DNA of 64,000 nucleotides from Polytrichum commune (lineage: Eukaryota; Streptophyta; Polytrichopsida; Polytrichales; Polytrichaceae), in the NCBI GenBank assembly GCA_950295325.1, contig OX485807.1, positions 39,402,440 to 39,466,439 on the forward strand, given 5' to 3'. The translations under genes and the position numbers were made by a program. The notes beneath the pieces are model-generated. The model ran no database searches and was not told the DNA's origin. It saw only the letters and a list, made by a program, of their open reading frames with translations. Position 1 is the first letter of the stretch, and each line of letters starts with the position of its first letter. This document shows, piece after piece, positions 47,633 through 56,422 of this stretch.

Positions 47633-48611
47633 CTCTGTCGGATCCGACAGCCCATTGGAAGCCATCTTGGGGACCTCTCAAGATATCTTTTTTTGCTTCA
47701 ATTTGGTATGGATGAGGGCTGAGGTGAGGGCTTGTATGGTTTTAAATTCTGAATTTTCTAGCTAAGGTGCTTGTGGGAGAGCTCCAAAGGGAGGGCCCTA
47801 GGCCTCTGTCGGATCCGACATCCCATTGGAAGCCATCTTGGGGACCTCTCAATTTATTTATTTTGTTTCAATTTGGTCTCAGGTGAGGGCTGAGGTGAGG
47901 GCTTGTATGGTTTTTTTTTCCAAATTTTCTAGCTAATGTGCTTGTGGGAGAGGGCTTAGGGGGCTTAGAGGTTTGTTGTTTGTTGAATTTGATTTGATTT
48001 TGCTTATGGTTGAGGGCTATTGTGAGGGCTTTTTGGGTTGTATTTTGTGAAATCTCGGGTTAGGGTGCTAATGAGAGAGGTTTGAAGGGGGCCTAAGAGG
48101 TTAGTTTTTAGTTGAAATTGATTTGATTTTGCTTTGAGAAAGGGCTTATGTGTGGGCTTGTTTTGTTTTATTTCGTGAATTTTCTGGTTAGGGGGCTAGT
48201 GGGAGAGGGCTTAGGGGGGCTTTGAGGTTTTCTTTTTGTTGAAATAGATTTGATTTAGCTTATGGGCTCGGGCAGATGTGAGGGCTTGGATGGTTTTTTT
48301 TCTGGAATTTCTGGTTAAGGTGCTAGTGGGAGAGCTTTGAAGGGGGCTTAGAGGTTTGCTTTGGTTGAAATTGATTTGCCTTTGCTTATGGGTGAGGGCG
48401 GGTATGGTTTTTTTTTAATTTTCTAGCTAGTGTGCTAGTGGGAGCGGGCTGAAGTGATGGCTTGAGAGGTTTGTTTTAGTTGCAAATGATTTGACTTTGC
48501 TTTTGGGAGAGGTCAAATGGGTTTCCACTTCGGAACCTTTTAAAGTGGTCATTCTTATACATATTTTGTTCATTTGGCTGGTCCTCACCTTTGTAATTAA
48601 TTACTTCTCAG

Positions 48612-49352
48612 GAGATCATTGAGATGGTGGGGGATGGAAAGTCTTTGGATGTTGGGGTTCGCAATGGTGCTAAGTCATCCCTTAATGTTGAGGAGCATAA
48701 GGAGCAAGGGTCTCCGTTGTCACTTGCTGAAAATATTGGGCTTACACCAGGTAGTAGCGAACCCCATACACTCGGGATGCCACTCTGCGGCTCACCTGTA
48801 GAATCGGATGTCGGTGTTCGTGCAATGGAGTATCGGATTCGCCACAATTTAAAGAAAGATAGCTTCTCAGTTGTTGAGGGCATGAGGATACAACCGGTAG
48901 AAAAGTCCTCTATGAGAATCCCCCTCTGCAGGTTGATTCACATGCCATTGGTTCGCCCAACCCTCCGTAGCGACGTTACAAAGCTCATGGCGGCATTTCA
49001 ATTTGGATACCGAGTTGGGTCTGTCACTTTGTACGTGTCTACTACAAATGAATCTGGAGATAATCGATTCATTTCTCCGAAAGACATGCGTGAATGGAAA
49101 GAGCTTTGGGTTGCAGAAAATGATAAGTTTGAGTCTTTTCTACGCGCGGATAAGGACTTGATGAGCCTCAGTGGATGTATGTTCTTCGTGTATGATGGTA
49201 ACCACCGCTTGCTTGCTTGGAAGGAGTGTATCGAATCAGATCACAATGACGATGCACTCTGGTATGAAGAAGCATGGTTGCCCAGAATGTATTGTCCTCG
49301 ACACAACGGGTGGGCGTGGGGACGTCCTTAACGCAATGCACGACATCAACAA
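48612..49352 (+). CDS. Cargo exon 1: ParB/sulfiredoxin-like domain
   Basis: The frame from the ATG at 48624 runs 235 codons. Residues about 100-210 include RIPLCRLIHMPLVRPTLRSD, a G-x-V-x-V-like strand, and FVYDGNHRLLAWKECI; the DGxHRxxA loop is the hallmark of the ParB N-terminal/Srx fold. The frame ends at 49331 in an unlikely tail. In another frame CIVLDTTGGRGDVLNAMHDI continues to the splice donor at 49353 and joins exon 2 in phase. A 1-nt indel at about 49265-49300 is the simplest explanation. Confidence 0.65.
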
Positions 49353-51237
49353 GTAAGTATGTTAGTTTTTCAAATCGTTTTTTCCTTCATTTTTTGATTG
49401 GCATCTAATGGCATTTGTCTCAACCGCAACAGGGCTAACCAGACCGCTCACGTTAAAACTAGCCTCATACACACTCTACACCGCATTCAAAAATACGGTT
49501 CGTATAATTTTAGCTACTACCAGCCATTATTGACCGAGGAGCAATTCCAAGCATGCAAGAGCAGAGGCCCCAAGAACCCTTGGTACCCGCTGACCCAAGA
49601 CCTTATGGTGTGCTTCATTTTCAATGTAAGTCACTCCAAATTCGTCAACCTTCTACTTCGCATTCATTACTCTTAGTCATGATCTTACAATTTCGAATAT
49701 ATGTTCAGCAAGAGATAGCCGATGCGGTAGATGAGGCAGCCCAAATCTACAAGGAGGAAGTTCCTCCAGAGGAGCAATCTGGGAACCGGTTGGGTGAGGT
49801 ATTGGACGCTGTGATTAAGAAGACGACTGAGGAAATTGGTCACAAGTTTAACAAACAACAATCAATCGCAAACCCCGCCCTTGGAAAACAGTTCCTAAAG
49901 GAGGTACGTTTTGGTTGAATTAAATTTGAATGTCCTTATGGGAAAGGTCCTTATTGTTGAGGGCTATTGTGAGGGCTTGTATGGTTGTATTTTGTGGAAT
50001 TTCAGGTTGGGGGGCTAATGAGAGAGCTTTGAAGGGGCGCTTAGAGGCTTCGAATTTGTTGAAATTGATTTGATTTTGGTTATGGATGAGGGTTGAGGTA
50101 AGGGCTTGTATGGTTTTAATTTTTGAATTTCTGGTTAGGGGGCTAATGAGAGAGGTTTGAAGGGGGGCTTAGAGGTTTGTTTTTTGTTAAATTTGATTTG
50201 ATTTTGTTTTGCGAAAGGGCTAATGCGTGGGTTCGTATGGTTTTAATTTTTGAATTTCTAGTTAAGGTGCTAGTGGGAGAGCTCCAAAGGGAGGGCCCTG
50301 GGCCTCTGTCGGATCCGACAGCCCCAGGGTAGCCACCTTGGGGACCTCTCATGTTATTTTTTTTTGCTTCAATTTGGTCTGAGGTGAGGGCTGACGTGAG
50401 GGCTGGGATAGTTTTTTTTTCGCATTTTCTAGCTAAGGTGCTTGTGGGGGAGGGCTTAGGGGGGCTTAGAGGTATTCATTTTGTTGAAATCGATTTGATT
50501 TAGCTTATTGTTGAGGGCTATTGTGAGGGCTTGTATGGTTGTATTTTGAGAAATTTCTGGTTAGGGTGCTATTGAGAGAGGTTTGAAGGGGGCCTAAGAG
50601 GTTAGTTTTTAGTTGAAATAGATTTGATTTGAATGTGCTTATGGGAGAGGTCTCAAGTGAGGGCTTACTGCTAGCATTCTTTGCAGCACTTTCTGAGAAT
50701 ATATTCTCAAATTTACTTCGCCTTCTTTTTTGATTGCAAGTGTTTCAGATTACTAGGCATTATAGCGCCCACTATTCTCAAAAGATTGAGATGACATTGG
50801 AGAAATTGCAACTTATTGCCACAGCTGCAGTAGAGCCAGAGTATAAAGTCCGTTGGTTAAAGTGGTGGAACAGTGGAAGTTTCAATCGTGAAGCTATCCG
50901 GTTTCCCAAAAGTCCTGCAAGCGAGGATACCTTGAAACCTTGGCTCAATAAAGCTGCGTTTTGGGCAGGGGTACGTCTATACTCCTTATCCATCCTTACC
51001 TTTCAACTCTTCCTTTTGTGCCAATTCTTATCTTGGCCTTGAATTTATCCACAGCTAGAGGATGCCGCGGTCAAGGAGTTACCCGATATACTTAATGCCT
51101 TGGGTGGGCTTGACGGAGATGTGGAAGTTGATTCATTGCCGGATTACTTGGAGAAGTGGCGAATCTGTCTCTGGGATAAGGCGTTCATTGGTCACTTCTC
51201 AGGGTCAGATATATACGGAAAGGGGACGTGGTGGAAG

Positions 51238-52211
51238 TGTCGCGCACCTCTCCATAAGGAGTGCCCGAAACACCATGGGCACAAGGGGGACCCCGGAGTG
51301 ACACCCAGGACTTGTGGCGCCATTGGTGAGAGGGCCCAAGTGATCCTAGTGTGGGTGAGGGCCCCGGGCGTTGGGAACGCCTCCCACCCACAAAGACTAG
51401 GAGGCATGAGGGTGAGGCCATGAGCTATGCGTAGCTCATGGCGTGGTGATTCTAGAATGCTCAAGATCACCTCAATCGGAGGTGTGAGCTAGGAGTTATG
51501 GCCATTTGAGTGGGGTGCTGTCCCGGGACACCGCCCTGGTACAGCAGTGCCTGGGAGTGATTCCCGGGACTGCCAAGGTTCAAACAGGCATAACTTCCTC
51601 AAGACTTGCCCAAATGGGGCAAGTGAGGAGTCCATCGGCATCTACGTGAAGCGTAGATGAAGATGGAGTGGTTGATTGTTATGATCAGACATCATACAAG
51701 GAAGTTATGATGGTCTGAAGCTGCTGGGGGGGTTCTAGGCCCAGCAGCTAAGGGAAAATGTCCAGTTGGCCCCAACTCTTGGTAGAGAGACAAGAGGTTG
51801 GTTGACGGTGGGGTAGGGGCCCCGCGTGAAGTCCTAGAGGCTTATATGGGTGAGGTGGTGTGGCCTCACCCACCCGAGGCCGAACGGCAAGGCCTCCATG
51901 GGCTTTGGCCTATTGTGAGGCCATAGTTGCCTAGTATGCTTCGGGTTGTTGTAGTGTTGCTCCGGCAATGCGATGATCAACATGGGATTGGACTTCCATG
52001 GATGGAAGTCCACATGTAGGAATGGGTTACCGATTAAGGGGTGAGTCCCGAAAGCAAAGTAGGAGGGTTGGTTCCCTCCTATGAACTATAAGGTCCGGGG
52101 TAGGAGGAGCTAATCATTAGCATGGCGGAATGCGAATGGTTAGCGCTCGTAACCTTTGCTAGAATTGAAAATTGGCAAGATTGTCAAGGGGGGCTAGCAA
52201 GGGTTGCGACA
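51238..52211 (-). mobile_element. Solo LTR, TGTCGC family, copy B (974 bp)
   Basis: Inverted relative to copy A. On the plus strand it starts TGTCGCGCACCTCTCC and ends GGGTTGCGACA, flanked by the 5-bp direct repeat GGAAG (51233-51237 and 52212-52216). It lies within exon 5 of the cargo gene. Removing it with one GGAAG restores an open frame to the donor at 52261. It is very similar to copy A by eye. Confidence 0.85.
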
Positions 52212-52352
52212 GGAAGGATGTCAAAGGCGCTGACAACATTGTCAAGCGCTTAATCTGTAGGTACGTTAGTTGGAAAATCTTGTATTCACCTCATTTATTT
52301 CAAACCATTTATTTTCTAAGTTGCTAATTGGCCTCGCTCCTTCGTTGTCAAG

Positions 52353-53605
52353 GTACATCAAGCACGAGCTCTTCAAGAAGAAGGCTTTGAAGAAGCTCCC
52401 TCCGTTTCTTGATGCATGGTCTGATTCCTCTTCACCTACCTTCATATTTTCCCCGGCTCAAAAGCGCAACTTCTCCCTCCCGCATCTCCGCGAGTGTTGT
52501 TGGTACTTGGAATGTAAGAGGACGTGGCAACCGGATGAGGAGGCGGAGTTGAAGGTTCGGCTCTCCGGTGGAGAGCCTTCCCTGCCTCCTGCTCAAAGCG
52601 ATGAGGTTGTTCTCCTTGACAGTCAACTTCCGGAGGCGGATGAGGTTGTTGCGACTGTCGATGAGGCCAACACACAAAAGTCCAAGAGGAGGAAGCGTGC
52701 AACTCAAGACGAATCATCACTCAAGAAGCGCGCGAGGAAGCTTAAGACTGTGGAGGATGATCCCTCTCCCCCTGCTTCCCCTGAGGCGGCAGTTGCATCT
52801 ACTCCATTTCTTAGTGAAGTTCCTACTCTATCCAGGCCACCTCCTCCGCCCATTCTTTCATCTGCTAGGCGTCCTCCCGTTGTTTTAGAATGCATCTTGA
52901 ATGCCTCTATCCTTCATCAACGTCGTCATTTTCAGGAGGTTTCCAACTTCATTCTTTCTCTTCCACCCTCCTATCCGCGGAGAGCTCTAGGCGTTGCGAG
53001 GTCAGATGTGGGCATGGCTGATCTTGTCATTGCCGACATCCCGGAGAACCTGCCTGTACCCAATGTCTCCGATCCTTCCTATAGTGTACCTTCCTGGAAT
53101 GCATTGGATACCGATTTTCTAGGTGAGCTCTTCGATTTTGCGGATGAGATCCTGCATGACGATGGAGCTCTCCTCCTCTTTCATGCAGATGACAATGGTG
53201 ACTTCAAGGAGAGCATTCAAGACCACTTCGCTGCTTTTGGGTTCACGATCTTTAAGGAGTGGCTGGGAGTCAACCGTCTTCGCCTTCATTCAGCTAAACA
53301 TGTGGACAAGACCACCAACCTCTTCCAAGTTGTCTTACTTGTTCGTGCCACCAAAACAATTGGATCCGACCTTGATAAGCGGCCCCGGCACTCGTCATTT
53401 TGCCTTCACGATGCCAATGAGCTCAAGGCTCTTGGCATTGAGCTCGATATGGATGATGCGATTATGAATTATACCGTAACTCCTCTCATGGACGGCTCCA
53501 AAGCTTGGCGTGGTCCCCGGGAGAAAGATATTTCTTTCATGTCCTCCTTGATAATGGCCACTACGGACATTGGACAGGTTGTGGTGGACGTTAATGCAGG
53601 CGTTG
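52353..53605 (+). CDS. Cargo exon 6: methyltransferase-like catalytic region
   Basis: A 418-codon exon. It opens with a basic Lys/Trp-rich segment and an Arg/Lys nuclear-signal cluster, then a Pro-rich linker, then a Rossmann-like region: ALGVARSDVGMADLVIADIP, GELFDFADEILHDDGALLLFH, a TRD-like middle part, and VVVDVNAGVG interrupted by the GTATGT donor in the glycine loop. The rest of motif I lies in exon 7. Confidence 0.7.
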
Positions 53606-54419
53606 GTATGTCCTACTTCACTTGCCATCATATCCAAGTTTTCAATTTCTAAATTTTTATTTTTTTTCCTTTGCTAACATTTCCTCCGCAACAGGGACTT
53701 CTATCCATGCATGCAGGCAGCTTGGGCGCCATATCGTTGCTCTTGAGGAGGACGAGGACACCTTCAACCGTGTCCTTAAGCCACTTAAGAGTGTTAAGCT
53801 TGCGGTGAAGGCTCCATCCATTGTTGTTGCTTCCACGCAGGCTTCACAAGGCACGCAGAAGAGGCCGCCGGCCTTGAAGCGATCGAGGCCAAAGTCCTCG
53901 CAGTAAGTGAGTATGATGACCTTCTAAGTTGCTTCTTTTCCTTGTCCACTTAGCTTTTACATTTTCCATCCTTTTCTTACAATTTTCATGCTTGTTTTCA
54001 GACTTGGCCTTGGAGCGGATGTGTTTGGTACGCCTACCAAGGGATTCTCTTTGCCAATCTATGCCCATGATATGGCGATGGTACTAGCGGCACAACCTTC
54101 TCCTAGCAAAGCTAGTACCCCGTCTCCACGTTATGACCCCCGTGCCTTAGACTTCTTCGATGTTCTTGCAGAGGTGGATAATGAATGCCATACCTTAGAT
54201 TCCTCTTCAGATGAGGGCGGCCATGAGGGGAGTATCTTTGGAAGTAGGGAATCTAGTAGTGACAATGTCATTGTTGATTGATTTTTGGTTTGATTGATTG
54301 GTATTTGGATTTATAAAGTGTGGTGTGGTTTTCAATATTCCAATTATCTTGTTGAATGCATATTGTCGTTGTTCTCAAATAACACTACACTTTTGTGGTC
54401 GTCAACTAGTATACAATCT

Positions 54420-54800
54420 AAAGACAAGTAGCCAAACCAAATACACATAACATTTTGATTTCTCAAGCATATCCTACCCACAAAAAAGAGGCCTCGGATC
54501 CGAGGCCTCTTTCCAAACCTCCTCCTCATGCTAGAACATACAAGAAATGGCCAAATGCAAAGACAAGTAGCCAACTCAAATATACATAACATTTTGATTT
54601 TCAAGCATAACCTACCCACAACTAAGAGGCCTCGGTTCCAAGGCCTCTTCCTATAGGTCCTCCTCATGCTAGAACATACAAGAAATGGCCAAATGCAAAG
54701 ACAAGTAGCCAACTCAAATATACATAACATTTTGATTTTCAAGCATAACCTACCCACAACTAAGAGGCCTCGGATCCGAGGCCTCTTCCCATAGGTCCAC
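54420..54800. repeat. Three tandem 138-bp units with long GGATCC-centred palindromes
   Basis: AAAGACAAGTAGCC recurs near 54420, 54559 and 54697. Each unit contains a palindrome with core GAGGCCTCGGATCCGAGG: 28 bp perfect at 54485-54512, a mutated copy at 54624-54649, and 26 bp perfect at 54762-54787. The core CGGATCCG is the same as in the upstream 16-bp palindromes although the arms differ. This region lies between the cargo gene stop and the right MULE terminus. Confidence 0.88.
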
Positions 54801-54998
54801 CATCTTCTCAACCACACTGAATTTTCCCACGGCCATAGGGCCTCGTTGGTAATTTTTAGAAACTTTTGGTCCTAAAAATTAGGCACTCCATAAATATCGG
54901 CCTCATAATTCCAAAATTAAACTTGAAATATGTGCAAAATCCACGGTCATAGGGGTCCTAACTTTCGTTAAATGGAGTTTTAAATTTCGATTTTCTGC

Positions 54999-55061
54999 TC
55001 ACGAGATCTGCTCACCGCTCACCGCTCACCGCTCACATCGTAGCATTCCTGGAAGTATATA
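54999..55061 (-). repeat. MULE right terminal repeat and target duplication
   Basis: On the minus strand, CAGGAATGCTACGATGTGAG starts at 55051 and runs into iterated GTGAGCG units (plus strand CTCACCGCTCACCGCTCACC). GAAGTATATA at 55052-55061 repeats the left target duplication. Confidence 0.8.
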
Positions 55062-55640
55062 TGGCCAATAATACTTGCTGTTCAGGAGTGAATCTCAACC
55101 AGTTATTTCTCAAACTCAACCGGTTCATCTGTAACTAGCGGTCGATTCTCACCGTTCATTGATCATCATCTTCCCATGCAAAGTGTGCTCAGAGGACAGT
55201 ACCAACCTCTCTCTGGTTGTACATGTCTTTAGCACCACATGAGAATGCATTTGGTCAACAAGAAGCTTCTCAGTTAGTCGACATCCTAAATGTTTACGTC
55301 CCACCATTTCCATTTTGGGTCTATTTCTCTCCATACACAAGGACAAGGAAATTTCAACTAGGGTAAACTTGGAAAACAGGAATATCTAAACAGAGAAAAC
55401 AGAGAGCAAAGAAAACTTTCTAAGAAAACTTTCTAAGAAAACAGAGAACTGCTCATGAGAATTGAAATCTAAACACTGTCCTGCAATAAACCATATCCAA
55501 GCAGCAGTTGTCTAAGTAATTTGTCTGTATAAATCCACCTAAAATTTGAGCCCCTTGGCATTTCATGAGACACAAATTTCCACACTATCGACCAAATACC
55601 AACCTACACATACATACCTTGAGGTAGAACAAATGTTTGT
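55062..55640. other. Right host flank of the MULE, no gene
   Basis: No credible ORF. About 45 bp near 55098-55146 match, in inverted orientation, 8468-8512 of the Ty3/Gypsy non-coding region (core TGAACCGGTTGAGTTTGA), so the flank may itself include an old related repeat. Confidence 0.4.
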
Positions 55641-56422
55641 CTACACACCTCCCCATGAGATGGGAATACCCTTCTTGATTTGTGTCACGTGATAATTTGA
55701 CATCACGTACTCTCGAAGGCATCTCCATGAAAGAGGAAAGTCCTTCATTGACGCTTGATATTCCCTTTCTTTGCCTACAATTTTCCTCAATTGACTCATA
55801 TGAACCAACCCTACATATGGATCATTTTGATCTCCCTCAACCTCTCCAGCTTCTTCAATTTGTAAGTGCCTCGGCAGTGACACCCGTCTCACGACACCTA
55901 AATTGAACTTGCTTCAAACCAATACAATTTCCCAACTTCGGGCCAAGGTGGTAGAACACTTCTATGACCATCTGAGAGCAAATGAGACCTGGCACTAAGA
56001 TCACATAATTCATAAGCCACTATTGCGTCTTTCCTATTAGGTATCGGGTGTTTAATGAATTTGTGAAGTAATTGGTTGACAGGTCGTGTATCATCTCCAA
56101 AGTGTTGCCGAGGGTTTGATTTTAAGATTCTCATAGAAGAGAGCTCGGACTATTTTGCTAAGCAGCTTCCTTCACTTGATGGTACTTGGTCAAAATACTC
56201 AGCACGGAAAAAAACTTCATGTACTCCCATGAACTCATGTACAAAAATACTCATTATTTTAGCCTTCCAAGTCCAAGACAAGTAGTCCATCTCTTTGCAC
56301 TCCTCGACCCCATCAGGCATAACCACTACTAAATCATTCATCTTATAGTGTGTTCCCCTGTGGATCAAAAATGACATTCTTTCAATCTCGTCCTTGAATT
56401 GATGTCCGCTCTCCTCATTCAT
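55641..56422 (-). pseudogene. Degraded coding relic, possibly the C-terminus of a CACTA-type transposon protein
   Basis: Two or three minus-strand frames in series (56422-56150, 56134-55898, 55892-55641) look protein-like: MNDLVVVMPDGV, WKAKIMSIFVHEFMG, EVFFRAEYFDQV, then QLLHKFIKHPIPNRKDAIVAYELCDL. The IFVH…EVFFRAEYF pattern resembles the tail of En/Spm-type transposon proteins of plants, from memory only. Frame breaks show it is a relic. No ends were found. Confidence 0.35.

Larger units (their letters stand above)
44222..47821. repeat. Array of 16-bp palindromes CTGTCGGATCCGACAG
   Basis: Perfect 16-bp copies at 44222, 46696, 46898, 47070, 47228, 47399, 47635 and, outside this span, 50306. 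Copies changed at one or two positions at about 45018, 45827, 45998, 46983 and 47806. The copy at 46696 extends to a 26-bp perfect palindrome (46691-46716). All have or had a central GGATCC. Retention of a palindrome against a drifting background suggests selection or a recent spread. Confidence 0.85.
44080..48600. repeat. MULE internal tandem repeats, about 130-bp unit, with palindromes
   Basis: A G/T-rich unit recurs with the phrases GAGGGCTTGTATGGTT, AATTTCTGGTTAGGGGGCTAA, GAGAGGTTTGAAGGGGGGCT and GAAATTGATTTGATTTTG. GGGCTTGTATGGTT recurs near 44443, 44572, 44698, 45238, 45369, 45499 and 45628 (126-131 bp apart when uninterrupted). Related units also fill the cargo-gene intron at 49904-50748. 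Twelve of the 13 CTGTCGGATCCGACAG-type palindromes lie here. The array is punctuated by pieces of the TGTCGC LTR. Confidence 0.88.
48612..54281 (+). pseudogene. MULE cargo gene: ParB/Srx-like domain joined to a beta-class-like DNA amino-methyltransferase
   Basis: At least eight exons with good splice sites: 48612-49352, 49433-49625, 49709-49903, 50749-50970, 51055-52260, 52353-53605, 53695-53902, 54002-54281. Donors are GTAAGT, GTACGT or GTATGT, and phases agree across all joins after exon 1. An acceptor (TTCTCAG) precedes 48612, so an earlier exon may exist. Exon 1 has a ParB/sulfiredoxin-like signature FVYDGNHRLLAW. Exon 6 has a bipartite nuclear signal (KSKRRKR…KKRARK), a motif IV-like region (LVIADIPENLP, SDPSYS) and, across exons 6-7, motif I VVDVNAGVGTSIHACRQLGR then IVALEEDED. 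Order IV then I is that of beta-class N6A/N4C enzymes. The DPPY position is degenerate, so activity is uncertain. Exon 1 needs a frameshift near 49265-49300, and exon 5 holds a 974-bp LTR. Confidence 0.72.
35296..55051. mobile_element. 19.8-kb Mutator-like element (MULE) with transposase and ParB-methyltransferase cargo
   Basis: The ends are imperfect inverted repeats: left 35296 onward CAACGACGCTACCGTGTGAG, right (minus strand from 55051) CAGGAATGCTACGATGTGAG. Both run into an iterated GTGAGCGGTGAGCGG block. The ends are flanked by a direct 10-bp GAAGTATATA at 35286-35295 and 55052-55061, in line with the 9-10 bp duplications of MULEs. Inside are a minus-strand transposase gene at the left, palindrome-rich tandem repeats in the middle and a plus-strand multi-exon cargo gene at the right. 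Three LTRs are nested in it: 36803-38910, 40327-41301 and 51238-52211. Without them the element would be about 15.7 kb. Confidence 0.82.
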
